From Symsagittifera roscoffensis (taxonomy: Eukaryota > Xenacoelomorpha > Acoela > Convolutidae), in assembly GCF_963678635.1 (NCBI RefSeq), contig NC_087064.1:28126189-28190188 (forward strand): a stretch of DNA of 64,000 nucleotides. The letters are read 5' to 3'. The notes beneath the pieces are model-generated. The model saw only the letters and a list, made by a program, of their open reading frames with translations. It had not been told where the DNA came from and made no database searches. How positions within the stretch are numbered: position 1 is the stretch's first letter; each line of letters starts with the position of its first letter. The position numbers and the translations under genes are program-made. Below are positions 1 to 14,100 of this stretch, piece by piece.

Positions 1-1703
1 GCCCCTTTTCACACTCGCCATAATCAAATAGTTTGAAACCATGATTTCCTCTAATTGCAATTTTTAAAATCCAATTTTTTCGTTTTTGATAAGTAGTTCG
101 CTTCGTATGACTTTGATAAATGGTTTTTCTGCATTATAACTGTAGTAGATAACTACTGGATTGTTTCTAGTCTGGAAACGATATGAAACAATCTTCTCAG
201 CCACCATGCCTCTTCGCATTTAGTTTTGTTACGCCTGAGCACTGGCATGTTTTATTGTATCGCATGTGATTCATGCAAAGTTCTGCTCCGCACGTTTTTT
301 CGATTATTAATTCAAGGTTACCATCTATAGCCATCGTTCAAAAAAAGGTAAACGAAAACTATGTAGGAAAAAATTTTAAATTTGGAATATGAAAGTTAGA
401 ACATTACACTTGTATAAGACGAAGCATAAGCACCTGCATAAGAATCTGACCGTAACCTTGTCAGCTTAATTCCCGTTGCCCGATTCATTTTGAAGGTTCA
501 GCTTTCTTCTAAGTCTCTGAATGTCATTTTTTAAGCTTCATTGGTGGACGGAATTGAGGTACAAGATTTTCAGAGGAATTGTAATTCCGATTTTGAAGAA
601 AAATTTTTTAATCAATACTTTTCAATTAAAAACAAGGATAATCGGTTACTGTGCAAGTAGCACAGAATGTTTCCACCGGTCTTAAATAAATACAACAAAA
701 TAGTTTCCAATTAGTTTCGTTTTTTCGGCTTGGGGATATAGGAAGCTGCGCGAAAAAGTAAAGCTTAGGCATTTTCGTCAGTCATTTAAAATATGCAAAT
801 TGGAAAACAATTTTTGAAGACAAAGAAACTAATTTCAATAGAGAAAAACTAAATTTTCAAGTCTTAAGTTAAGCATAAATAAGCTAATGTAAGCCTGCTC
901 ACTCGCTCGAAGTTAGACGAAAAATCAGAAACTTCAAACAGGTTTTTCTCTACACAGGGAAAACTTTTTGAAATTTTGTAACGCGGTTCGAATCTCGACT
1001 GAAAGGGCTTTTATATGATATATCACTCAACCCTGTCCGATGATTGTTTGTGGTAGCTAATTTTGCGTGGAAAACAAAAAAAAAACAAAGAAACTAAAAC
1101 TTACCCGAATACAAACCCGGAACAAAAATTGAGTTATTTCTGATTTTTTAAATATTTTCAACTTGTCGATTTATATACAAAAATTTAATACGCATGCAAT
1201 TATTATGCTCGCTATTAGCAAGCTTTAGTAATTCGGAACGTACTTTTACTTGTAAACACTTTGTTTAATAGAATCACTGAATCATTTTCTCAAATGTGCA
1301 CTTTGATCAACCAAAAATGTTTTATGACCATGTCTGCATATTAGATACCCGTTCTATTCAATAATAATAAAGATTTTTTTGGTAATTATTTCAGTGTTTT
1401 TTGATGTTTTTTACTCAACAGGGTTTGCTCAACTTTTGTCGGCTTTGCTACCGCCCCGTAAATTTTGTTTCGATACAAATTTATCTATCAATTTTTGTAT
1501 TCAAAACAGATTGAGACAAAGATATGTAATTTTTGGTAGATCTAGTTTTTCAAACTTGTTTCGGTTTTATGTCTTCTAGGTTGTCAGGCCATGTTTATGC
1601 TGTGTCACAAGTTGTGCGAAGCTCTGCTTTGCCTCTGTGTATAATTTTGAGTTATTAAAAAAATCGATCATTTTCAAAAAATTGATCTTTTGATTTTTTT
1701 AAG
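1..1703 (+). other. Upstream intersectin intron (partial) with repeats
   Basis: No exon is recognised here. It holds an R1 repeat copy (643-1095) and a GCGAAG...GCTTTGC hairpin end at about 1613-1639. The rest is AT-rich with T runs. The conserved EH1 residues are not seen in any frame, so EH1 lies further upstream. Confidence 0.6.
643..1095 (+). repeat. R1 dispersed repeat, copy 1
   Basis: It begins GTGCAAGTAGCACAGAATGT and ends near GCGTGGAAAACAAAA. It shares ordered blocks with 7043-7580 and 17697-18190: a TTGGAAAACAGTTTTT-like block, AAGGGCTTTTATATGATATA, and ACTCAACCCTGTCCGATGAT. There is no coding potential. The three copies are in the same orientation inside intersectin introns. Confidence 0.75.
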
Positions 1704-2129
1704 TTGGTTTTGGCAATGCTTTCATTCCTGGCGCTCCGACTGGACCGCAGAGCGCAACAACGCTCCCTAGGCCCATGGGTCCTGTTCCCCAAGTTCCTCA
1801 ACACAAACCGGTGCCGGACCCACGATTCTCAGCCACTATGCCTCTAACAACCAACAGCGTTATCGACTCTGCTTTTGGTCAACCTGCATTCGGAGCTCCG
1901 CCCGTGATACCTGCGCGCAACGATGCCCCTGGACAACAGGCGAATGCGTGGGCTTTCGGGACACCGCCACCGACTCAAGTGGCTCCGCAGAGGAAGGATT
2001 CGTTGCCGATTGGGAATGCATTCGGAGCTGCGCCTCCTGTGACTGATTGGCTAGTTCCTGTAGCATCTCGGGCCAAGTATAGACAGCAGTTTACATTGAG
2101 TGATGTTGGCAAAACTGGTGCAATCGGAG
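1704..2129 (+). CDS. ITSN: Intersectin exon: EH1-EH2 linker and start of EH2
   Basis: The acceptor is TTTTTTTAAG at 1694-1703 and the donor is GTGTGT at 2130. The exon begins with the last two bases of a split codon and ends in phase 1. It encodes a Pro/Gly/Ala-rich linker in which a short AFGxPP-like motif recurs (SAFGQPAFGAPP, WAFGTPPP, NAFGAAPP). The start of EH2 follows: DWLVPVASRAKYRQQF, matching the conserved EWAVPQSSRLKYRQLF of vertebrate intersectin. The EH1-encoding exons are not in the window. Confidence 0.9.
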
Positions 2130-5100
2130 GTGTGTATTTGTGTGTCATGTAACTGAAAGCTGGATCTAACTAAATTATTTTATTTATATTGTTGTTTGTT
2201 TTAGGACAGTATAAATTGGGTATTGGCTCTGAATATGGTTGGAAGTTGAAGCTTTTTGCATTTTGTGTTAGATTTTTAATTGCAAACCCAAACCCCATAG
2301 TTTAGTTGATGATTAAATGTGATGGAGTTGTTTGTTAAGAGTCGGTGAACGTAGTTCAGACTCGTAAATAGGTCGATGGTTTTATTATTTTTTTTCAAAA
2401 AGTCTTAAAGTTTGTTCAGGCTCAAATTTACTTTTTCGCGGTTTGACTTTTGATTTTTTAAATTCAGTTCATTTCCTTTCAGAACAGCAAAGTTGTATAG
2501 GTTACAAAAAACGTGATCGACTTCTTCTTTCGAAATGGAATTTAATTATCAGATTTCCCAGAGAAACAAAAATTTTACCTCATCCAGTTTTCTCAAATTG
2601 GGTTAATTTTATCAAAAAAGTCACAATCATAAATTGTTCCGGAAGTGCAAAGAGGTGTAAGCCATCTATCTTTTTCTTGGAAATTCGAAACTGAAATTTT
2701 TTCAAAAAACAAGTCGATTTTTTTTCTGTTTACTTGCGTTCATTGTTCATTGACTCTTTTCCAACTGTTTGTTGGCTATGTTTTGATTTATTTCAATCAG
2801 AAAGATTGAAAGTTTATTTTTAGCAAATGTGGCTCGCAATCTACTTCTGCAAACAAAAGTGGACACCAACATCTTAGCTCGCATTTGGTATGTAAGCTTT
2901 CGTTACGTTATCTTCTTCGTGCATCTGTCAATATTTTTCAGATATAATGAACAAGTAGCGTAAAATGTTCCGATTTTTAAAAACTTTTTGTGGAGATTTG
3001 TGTAAAAGGTGTAATTGTGTAAAAATCGAAACGTTTAAACCCCGCAGTCTTAAAGCTCCATCTGAAATTTTGGTTTTGAATAGTTTATTCTGATTGAAAT
3101 TGACTCCGAGCCCTTGAGTCGAAGTTGTATAGAAGTAGGAATGGCTGCTGTCTATCCTTCCACGGATTAACTTAAACCTCAATCAGCAGAAGATTAACTT
3201 CATACCGAGTATGCCCCCATCTCCATTAATCATTATGTGTAAAACTCGAAATGCAAAAATTTAAAGAGTTTAGAAGATGTGTAAAACCAGTTCGAATTAG
3301 TTGAAACAATTTTTGTGTTGTTTTTTTTTGAAGATTTCCTAATGTCTGTAACCGCCGTTAAAGATTTCCTTATGTCCTTAACCACCGTTATAAACCTTAA
3401 AATGAACCTTGATGAACCTTAAAATTGTCTCTTTAGATATCGTTATACTTTTTGATATACGATTACTAATTAAACGTGCTTGTTTTAGGAATCTGTCGAG
3501 CCTTCGTGGCCAGGCAAGTCTGAATAGCGAGGAGTTTGTGCTGGCGATGCACCTGTGTGACATGGTGAAAGGAGGCGAGCAGCTGCCAGCTACTTTGCCT
3601 CCACTTCTAGTCCCTCCATCATTTAGGTACGGAGACTTAGTTATCTTAAATGGAATAACATGTAAACAATCAGACTGCTTTCGAAAGTGCTTTTGGAGGA
3701 ACTTACTATCCAGGAAGTGGCACTTGCACTGAGATAGATGAAAAGTAGGAAAAGCCCAGGGCTAACGTCGGACATGGTAAAATTTACCGGGGATTGTGGA
3801 CTTGCTGAACTTTTTGAAGTCCTGAAATGTAGGATTCTGGTCTAATCCCCTCCGACTGGGGTGAAAGTGAAACGGTTACTTTTTACAAAGCAAAAGGCAA
3901 TCCGTTAGTATGTGGATCCTACATAGGCCTCCGATTACTGGAACACGCATTGAAAATTTCAAAAAAGTACTAGAAAATTGTCTGAGACAATTGATAAAAA
4001 TAGATGACTTGCAATTTGGCTTTATGAGTGGTAGATCAATTACCGGTTTGTTTTTCTTATTAGGCAAATGGAGGAACTTTTAAGGGAAACGAAAAATCCC
4101 CTACGTCACTTATTTGTTGATCTCGAAAAAGCCTTCGACCGTGTTTCCAGGGAACTGATCCAATGGGCTCTGAGCCAACAGAATTTCCGAAAATCTGACA
4201 CGATTAATAATGTGTCTGTACACCGAGTCCAAAAAACCAGAGTTCGCCAGCCCCAAGGATGCATTGATTACTTCGAAAGTAAAGTAGGCGTGCATCAAGC
4301 ATCGGCACTTAGCCGATTGTTATTTATATTAGTAATGGAAAAGGCTACGAGGAACTGTCGGTCCATGGTACCATGGCATATGCTATATGCAGATGACCGT
4401 GTGGTATCCGCTGAAACGGAATCTTAGTCTATTGAGAAGTTGAATAAGTGAAACAAAACTTTGCAAAAACGTGATTTAAAGATCAACGTGGATAAGACAA
4501 AGCAAGGTCTAAAAAACGCTGGATTGATTGTGTTAAACGAGACTTTAATACTTTAGGCCTCAAATCACAGACCGACTTGATCGAATGAGATAAAAAAACG
4601 TGTTTTCTTCCAATGAACAGCTTGAATGATACTCAGAATGCTCTCATTTGAAACATTGCTTGCGAAATTTCCGAATGTCCAACCCCGCCACAATGGGAAA
4701 ACGGACAATATATGCATTAGTAGTAGTAGTAATAAAGTGCTATAATGCGGTGTTTTGATCAACGATCAGTTTTTTCAAACGCACACAAATGTTGTTTTAT
4801 CGTTATTTCCATATATGGTAGAACCGATCATTTGCTCTTGGTCTATACAAAAATTTCTACTGAATTTGGAATATATGCTGCCAAAAAATCCTCGAAAATC
4901 GGTATTTTAAAAAATAGAAACCTGAATTTGAGCTTTTTTCCACTAGTGTACATGACCACATCAGTAATCCAACCGTGGAATACTGTTTAGAAAGTCCAAT
5001 CAAAGTGTTCAACTACTTTCAAGCATACTTTGTTTCAAGATATCAGGCAGCAAAAATTTGCTTTAAAAAGCGGATAGAGCTAGATCATATGCTGTATAAT

Positions 5101-8100
5101 TAATGCCATTTGTCTTAAAATGCCAGTTGTCACCATCTGCAGTAAGTCTTGCATCGAATAAACTCTTTCTCGAAAAAACCGCGCAACATTTTTCTCATGC
5201 GATGTGAAATTTTCTCAGCGAGAAAAATGCGAGTGAAAACTCACTAACTGTTTTTTTGACCATTTTGCGCGATTAGAAAAACTTACTGCAGTCCGTGAAA
5301 GTTCGCGTCTTCAGACCGGGAAAAAATGTAAGTTCGTGAAACCAAGTTTTTTTTTTCACATATGGTAACACTGATCATTTTTCCTTGGTCTATATAAAAA
5401 TTAATCTGAAACTCGAAGTAATTATTGTCCAAAATCATCTTTGAAAACAGGCTTTTGAAAGAGTAAAACCTAAAAGTGGGCAAATTTTTGTCTACTAGTG
5501 TATGGGCCGTTTTCGAATCTTCTGCTAAAGCGATTTTTTTTCGCTGTGATTGTCTAAATCGTGGTTCGTTGTTCTGAGCTTTGTGCTTTAGGTTCAACTT
5601 CGCACCTGAGTAAAATGCGACTTCGACTTTGATGTTGTCTTTCTGTGAGCGGGTTTAAAAATTATGATGGGAACAAAATGTATCCTGGGCTTGAAAGTCA
5701 GTAAACGAAGTGAATTTTTTGCTTTGGTAGGTTATTGTTTGTGTTTCAGGAAAAATTCTTGTGTGCTCAAATATAATTTTTGGTGGCTCGTCTTTTTCAT
5801 TTTTTTTTAAGTTACTTCAAGAATTTTTGCTAAATGAAATGCAGATAAAGGCATTAATTTAACTAGCGAGCTTGCAAGAATTAGTGTATTAGTTGAAATT
5901 TCTTTTTCAAGAGTTATGAACGCAGTGAGTACTCTTAATTATGTCTTGCTGATTTTTGTTGTTTTTTTTTCTGCAAAAAGTCTTAAAATTTGTTCACGCT
6001 AAATTTTGATTTTCGCGGTTTGACTTAAGTTTTTTTTTCAGTTCAGTGCATTTCCATTGTTAAAAGGAAGGCAAACTCCACCATCGAACAGCAAAAATGT
6101 AAAGGTCACGAAAAACGTGATCAACTTCTAATCACGAAAGTGGAACTTTATTATCGAATTTCTCAGTGAAACAAAAGATTTACTTATTGATAGTTTTCTC
6201 AAATTTGGTTAATTTTAACAAAAAACTGTCCATCATAAATTATTTTACAAATTCAAAGAGCTCTAAGGCCATTTTTTTCGAGTTTCAAAAGTTGAAGATT
6301 TTGAAAAAAAACTAGTCAGTTTTGTTTTAGTTCCATTGCGTTCATTACTTTTTGCAGCTACCAGTTGGCTATGTTTCTCTAAACTAACTCGCAAATAAAA
6401 GTGTTCATTAAAATTGGTCGCTCATTTGGTGGAACTTTTGCTATTATCACGATCTGTTGCACTGGAATGTTTAAAGCATCTGTGCTCTGAAATTTCTCTG
6501 CTTTATTTGTGGCTAGTGTTTGTGATTTATTAAGCGTCAGTGGCTAAGTGGTTAGTGCGTGAGACTTATAATCTCTTGGTCATAATTCGAATCCCAGACG
6601 TAGCCAAGTTTTTACAAATCAAGGCTGATTTATAATTTGTTATGGCATTTTATAGAGCTGCTTTTTGTGTTATCGCTAGTGTTTGCGAAGCGCAGCTTTG
6701 CCCCTATGCAAAAAAAAACGGCCTCAATAATTCTCTTCATTACCCGCACTGTCTTCATTAATAGTATGCCAAAGATGTGCTTTTTTCATTGGGAATGCCT
6801 CAGCCTTTGAGTGTAATGTCTCAGTGAATGCTTTGAGAGCGCTTTGAAGTCTATGAAGTAGTTTTTGTAAAAAAAAAACATTCAAAAACAAGAAAAATTT
6901 AAGTCCTCACATGCTTGCTATATTGAGAAATAGTATGTTTTACGTCTAATTACGCATTATTAAGAGCAAATAACTGAACTCAGCTTAGGAGTTGATAGAT
7001 ATTTTAAAAATTTTAAAGCATTAACAAATAAAAAAAAACAAGGATAGCCGTTTACAGAATTTCCGACCATAATCTTTAAAAAAATAACCCAAAAAAAGTT
7101 TTTTTTTTCAAATTAGTATCATATTAGAACTAAGGCATATTCGACAGTCATAGTAAACTAGGCCCATTGGAAAACAGTTTCTGTAGAATTATCACAAGGA
7201 ATACGAAGAAAAAATCGTAAGAAAAATTGAAATTTTTTTGAGTTTTTGGAATTTTTGAAGTTTTTGATTTCTGAAATGGCGCTAAACAACTCAAAAAACT
7301 AACTGAAATTTCCAATTTTTAAGTTTTCACGGTCTAAATTGAGCTTATTTAAGCTATTTCAAGCCTGCACCCTCAATTATTAGCTCATAAATGTACTAAC
7401 ACCCAAAAACTTAAAACTGGTTTATCTCAACATTGAGGGGAAATTTAGAAAAAAATTAAATTTCATTCGAATAACAACTAAAAGGGCTTTGTTTTTATAT
7501 GTCACTCGACCCGATCTGATGATTATTTGTGGTGCATTATTTTGCGTGGAAAACAAAAAGAAAGAAAAAGAAAAAACTGAAACACAATTTTCAAACCTCC
7601 TTAATATTTGGAAAAATCTTTCCACGAGGAATAGCATTTGAGCTCAAGTTATTGATTTTTTTTCGCATGGTGAAAACGCTGCAAGTAGTTGAATTTTTTA
7701 ATCCAAATATTCGTCAGTTTCTTCGAAATACGAGCAGAATGCAATATTTTGATTTTGGGAAATGATGGAACTCGGTTTTCTATGATTAGTCATATGGCTT
7801 AGCAAAATTTTACGGTGCTTGGTTTTAAAATATGTGCTACACTTTGCACGATTGTGAATCAGCCAAATTGATTATCCTCGTATTTAGATGGCTAAAGCGA
7901 CGCTTATCGTGCCCATTGGAGCAATGCTTACAATTTGCCATCCTGCATAACAGGTGTAGATAGCACTTGATTTAACTTCAACGAAACTATAATCATAGCA
8001 CCAATCAGCAGTACCACAGTATTTTTTTTTCATCAAACACTCAGTTGAAAGTGCGTTTGTTTGCTTTAGAGATCCTCGTGCTGTGATTGGTCAAGCGCCA

Positions 8101-11100
8101 ATGGATGTTACGAATACAACCGGAGTTTCATCGGCAGAAAACACTGCTGATCAACAGGCGCAGAAACAACCCATGCCAGGTATGCGATTAGCTTCACAAC
8201 TCGATAATAGCAAAGTTAGTAACTCGTGTACATTGAGAAATAATTTCTCTATTTTCCTTTGCTTCCGTGGCTTTCGAAAAATAAACATTTGAAAAATCAT
8301 TATTTTGAACTCATCATCGTTTCAAATCTCAGTTCAAATATTCATATATATTTTCAATTTTGTGTTTTAACTGGGTAGATATAGAGGGGGGTCGATGCCC
8401 CTCCCCGCAGCAATTGGAATCTCATCGTCACATGCGTTTTCCTTTTGCCACATTTTTTTTCGAGAGCAGTGTTGGTCAATCAACCCAGTATGTTCTAATA
8501 TCGAGGGAATTCATGAGAAAACATGAGGGGGATTACGGATGCATGCATTGGAGTCAAAAACTTCCGTCAACTGTCGTAAAGCATCACGAATTTGCTTGCG
8601 CCACAATAATGGCTCTTTTAGTAATTTAGGAGAGTTCGCACAACTAATTTGGTCGACTTGAGAAATTTTAAATTGAGCCAATACAAAAATCCCAGATCCA
8701 TTCTTATGTTATTTGATAAAAAAACACCCATTTTATATGTTGCAGCGCCTCGTAAGTTACGACGAATTTTCATATAAATTATGTTTACTCACTAAGTGTT
8801 TGAACTAGGGGTTGATAGATGACGTTTAATTATTTAAGTAACATTGATATCCTAACTTTTTTACTTGGTTGCTATGCTTAGTACATCAGGGATGTCGTTA
8901 ATTGAGTTAAAGGCATTTGTAACTACAATAATGGTCACATTCATTAACATTATGGCAAAAGAACTCTACTTTTCCTTTGCTGAGTTTTTGGTCGTAAAAA
9001 TAATCTTGATTAAAGAAAAACAATGATTCACGCCTAAATATACATTTCGTGCCGAATTTTAGCGCAGCGGAAGGATCTGCTTAGCAATCATCTCCCCTTT
9101 CAAGAAAAGAAGGGGTTCTTAAGTAGATCAAGTTAGAGAATTTCGAACAATCAGAGTGCTGCAAAATTAAGATTTCTCAATACAAAACTCTAGTGCTACT
9201 TTACAGTACTTTTTTATTGGAGTGGAGGTTCTTCAGTAGATACTGTTGATAGGAGGGAGAGATTTTTAAGTAGATCCCAGCGGAACAAGGCGTTCAAAAC
9301 TTCATACCAATTTTCGTCTTTTGATTTTCGGCCGAAGCAGCATGGAAAATTGTCGTTTCAATTGTCTGTATATTCAATTTCCTAGCCCCTATCATCAGTA
9401 GCTGCAAGTGGCGTGAACTAAATATGCGTACAGTAACTCATTTTTAAGTTATTTTATTTTAGAAGAAGGAGGTTTGTGAATCAAAATGAGTACAAGTTTG
9501 ATTTTATTACTCCCTGCATAGCGTAGTTGTTGCAATTGCATTTAGCTACATTTTAGTTTACTTCATCCTAATTTCATCTACCTAAATGGCTGAACTGCCG
9601 AGAAATCAGGCTTGTAAAATAGGAAGGCTAGTTGAGGTAAACAGGAAAGAGTAATGATCATTGATACCAGAGCAAATTACAGTTTTTTTATGGAAAATGT
9701 TTTTGAGAACGTTGAGCTATTTGCATAACTGTAAATGTCAATTTTGAATAAAAATAGGTAGATGAAATGCTGAAACGTCCATTGTGTTGCTTGATGAAAT
9801 GATATTTATTTCTCGTTGTAATGGGGATTGACTTCCCTTATTCCCTGATACCAGAATCAAAAAGCCTGAAAACGAGATAGCGAAATGCCAATATTGAGAT
9901 TTAAAAATGGCAAAAAGCTGTGTTCAAGCTTAGCTGCGACGGGATATACAGGTATCAGAATGGTTGCATAATAACACCATCGAATCTTAATAACACCGAG
10001 TAGTTTTTCCGATGCAAAAGACGCATTGCCAGACGAACATATCATTTACACAATACATGCATGCAAATGCGACAATCGAGGACCTAAATAGCAAGTTTTC
10101 ATGTCTCGGCATTAAGAATAGACCGATTTCAATTCTGGATCTACCAGAACTTTTTCATTCGATACGTCTGAATCTAATCTCAAATCGGCTGTTAAAGATT
10201 TTTGCCGTTTTTGCATGTGAATATTAAGTTCAAAGTCACCTCTGTATCTGAAACTGCTACTCATTTTGAAAATAGGGCAGCCCCAATTCCGAAAAAATGA
10301 CACTGTGTTAATATGGAGAAATAATATTTTCACTTGCTATAGTAAGTGACATGAAATCGGAACTAACTACAATGTTTTCAACTTAAACAATTTTTCTTAC
10401 AGGCGACAGGTATTGGGTTTGATTCCCGGCCGGACCTTGTTTTCTTCTTCGCCATGAATGGATGTTTACCTTGCTCAATTATTGCACCTCGTTCCCTTTT
10501 AAGTCCCTCTCACTTGGTCCAAAATTAAAGCAGACGTCTTCGCAACATAGGGATAAGGGGGGGGGGGTCGAGTCTCGGCCGGAGCGTGTGTTTTTCGATG
10601 CGGAAACTTTTTTTGAAAAGTTGAATAGTTTGACCCTTATTTGTCTACTTAATTCTTGTAGATTTACTGACCAAAGCATGGAGTTTTTTTTTCTTCAAAG
10701 GATCAAATTTTTTGGCAATTTTAATTATAATTACCCCTGCGATAAGCAAGGGTATTGCAGTCGGGTGTTGGATTTTTTACCGTACATAATTTTAGGCACA
10801 TAATGGTCAAATGTATAGGAATCGTCAAATGTAGCAATGTCTTTAAAAATTCAAATGAAACTACCTTTAATTTGGTAGGAAATAGGCGTAGTCCGTTTCC
10901 GGTGTTTGTTTGTTTTGAAACAGTTTTCTTGAAAAAGTGATTTTTTTTTTCAGATTTGTGGTTTCAGGCCTAGTTTCCGTCGGTTCATTTCCCGTTATGT
11001 TAATTGACATTTGTTTTATTTGGGACTGTTTTTTTCGGCTTTTTTTGTGAAGCGTGGATTTTAATTTGAATTTTTTTTACTCTTGTTGGAAGTTTGTAAC

Positions 11101-14100
11101 TAGTCGTTTTACCGATTCTGATTTTCCAAAATTTTGTTTTTTATTAGTAGACTTTTTCGGGTTAACAACTATTTTAACAAAATCAGTTGAATCATTTGTT
11201 GAATTACAGTTAAATCACAGCTTACATGCTCAATTTCGTGAAAATTTAAAATTAACTACTGATACTAGTTAATACAGAATGATTTCAGGGAGGGTTTGAA
11301 ACTTCAAAAGTTTTTTTATTACAGAATCAGTTTTTTTTTCGGCACAACTGATGTCTGCTTAAATAATGTCGGCCTTGTTTCCGCTTCGTTAGTTTTGTTC
11401 AGTTGGGAATTTGAATTTCAAATGTATTGTTTGGCAGGTTTGCCTTGAATTCTTGTTTGATAAAAACAGTTACTAAGAAATTGTATAATATTGAGTTTTT
11501 TATGTTATTTTTGAGACGCTTTGAAAAAATTTTATCATTTTTTGCAAAAAAAAATTGTTTTTTTTTTCTAAAATCTGTCCACCTAATTTCAAAAAAGGAT
11601 ATCCATAGAAAGACCGCCTACATTCTTGTTTGCCTGCCCACGCCCCTCTCGGGTCTCTTTTTGCTTCATACCTTTGTCTACAGCCTCCGAAAAAGTCTGT
11701 GGGGGGAATATTTGACCGATGTTTTTGATTTTTTTGTTTTCTCAAAAACTAATCTACCAAATCCGAGGTTTCAGTTTCAATGAATAGAACCGAGTTGAAA
11801 AGCTCCCCTCCACAAGTGCCGACGACCATATTTTTTACACTTAAAATTATGGCCCTCGGATTAGTCAATTTTTTTACCATGTTTTGAATCGTTTTTAAAA
11901 TTTTCTCGAAAACTAACCTGAGGTGGTGAGTAGCTTCTCGGCATGAGCGGCCACTCACAATTCTCTTATGCAAAATTTATTCTCATTTTTTTTCAGCTCC
12001 GCTTTGCCTCTGTGTTGAAAGTCATTCTGTGGTCTGTAATTTTACCAATTTTGATTTTGAATAGTTAAATGCTTTTTTTTGCTTGAATAGGTTTGGATTT
12101 TGCTATATCGACTTGGTTGCCTCAATTTGCGTCGGTTAAAATTCAAAATGGATAGTGATGTTTTTGTATGTTTCAGAGACTAGAGCGTAAATCTGAAAGT
12201 GTTTTTGCTCAAATATTCAAAGTGTTTTTGCTCAAATATTTCTCTGGCATCAGTTTGTTTTCGTCTCAACTGGCGGCTACCCGAGTATTGTCGGTTTAGT
12301 TGCCGCTCGGTAAAGGGTCTTGAAAACTTATGTAATGAAGGTTTTTGTTTTGCTTGTCATAAGTTCCTCAAATTGAAGATCACACAGAGTAATTTTGTTA
12401 ACTATTTTTTTCGAGTTTTTAAAAAAAACTCTGCTAATTGCCAAAGCTATGTTTGTGTTGTATCGCAAGCTGTTCGCCTCTGTGTTGAAAATTTTTAATT
12501 TCTTAAATCTTATGACGTGATCGTTGGTAACATATGTATATGATTTCGATGATGATCGGTTTGGTTTGAACACTTTCATGAGGGTGTCCCTCTTCATGAT
12601 AGAAGGACCAAATGACAGGAATCTATTTTAAGCCAATCAAATATGAAAATAGCACCCCTTCTATCATGAGAAGAATTCCCATCTTCATGTTTGCACAAGT
12701 AGATCCTAATGGACATGAGTAATTGATATTGGAAATAAGTGTTTGTTTTATTTTCAGTTTCATTCGAAGATAAAAGGAGACAGAATTTCGACTTGGGCGA
12801 ACAGGCTCTGGAACGAAAAAGGCAGGCATTATTGGAACAACAGAGAAGAGAAAAGGTTTGTGAAATCTATATTATGTCAATTGTGTTTTTTCATTAGATG
12901 AGGAAACCAATTTATTCTGTTATTATGTTTTTTGGGAACGGAAAGTTTTCTACGAACTTTATTTCGTCGGGGTCAGGAGCGAGGCAGTAAATCAATTACG
13001 AGCATTGAAGAGAGCTCGCTTTGCTCTCAAAACCTCTTTTTCTCCGGCAAAGTCCAAATTCTTTTTGTCCGGCAATTTTCAAGCAGATTCGCCTTAAAAT
13101 TGCAAGAATGTTCAATTGCGTTTCCGTGTTAATTCCTCACTGTTTAGACCCTGTGAACTGTAAACATGAGGATAAGCTATAACTTTTTTTAAAAATGTTT
13201 TTGTCGCTATCTTTTTTTTTAATTCAACTTGCTTTTATTCCATAAAAACTTCTCAGTTGGTTTTTGAATTTTTTAAGTCTATATTTTTGATAGATCAATG
13301 GTAAAGCCAGGTTCTGAAGTTGAAGCGCTTCCTGTTTTGAAGTGTAGCAATGATCTCAGTTTGAGTGCTGAGAAAAGTTTCAGTACAATCAAATTTCTTG
13401 GGGCTCTGATACAAAATGAAGTATTTTAAAATCATTTGAATCTAATAGTGAGTCTCTGGCTTACTGAGTCTGGAGGTAGTGGTGAATACGCGTGAGACAG
13501 CAAAGGTCCTGGGTTCAGATCTGAGCAGGACCTGTATTCTTTCAAACAGGAAATATTCCGTTGCAAAAAAATTGTCTGCCTTTGGTTTATCGGCTTAGTT
13601 GCCACATCTTAGAATTTTTTCTACCTTATACAGTTTTCATTGTAGATGTTTTTTAAGTTTTCAATCACTCCTGCAATTTTAATTCCACTAACCTTGACTT
13701 CGTATATATTTTTTTTACTTCTTTTTTCACTTAAATTTTTTTTGGCTGAAATGGCCTCAATGATTTCAGCTTATATTTTATCGGCTTATTAACCTTTTTT
13801 TTGGTCGTTTGAGGGAGCTAATTTTGCATGCTTTCCGTCATGATTGCAAGAAAGGTTAAAAATCTTAGAATACAATTTATAGTCCAAAAATTTTCATGAT
13901 AACAATTTTATTTGCGCTCGATAGTTGTTTTTGAGTTTTCATTAAACACTATCGAATGTGTTTTTGGACGTGTTTGCCGCAGATAAAACATCATCCCAGA
14001 CAAGATTTCGAAGTTTTTCGTAGTTGTGGTTTCTCCGACAATGTTTCCGTTTTCTCTGGACTTGGTGGCTCTCCTTTCCTGTGCTAGCTTGCAATGCTGT

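Larger units (their letters stand above)
8180..12757 (+). other. Intersectin intron 8180-12757
   Basis: A 4.6-kb intron with no recognised exon. It contains the M1 MITE (9073-9277), the inverted pair 9572-9767, a B-box-like tail GGGTTTGATTCCCGGCCGG at about 10415, a related GC-rich patch at 10550-10585, the R3 hairpin at 10733-10753 and hairpin-end remnants at 11995-12020 and 12465-12490. The remainder is AT-rich and unremarkable. Confidence 0.6.

Noticed and set aside
4068-4427. Intact 119-residue gene
   Set aside because: It is only the cleanest frame of a decayed LINE reverse transcriptase; flanking motifs continue in other frames with stops.
6536-6600. Functional tRNA gene
   Set aside because: A- and B-box-like sequences and an anticodon-arm-like stem are present, but no 7-bp acceptor stem pairs, and related sequences sit in a repeated composite.
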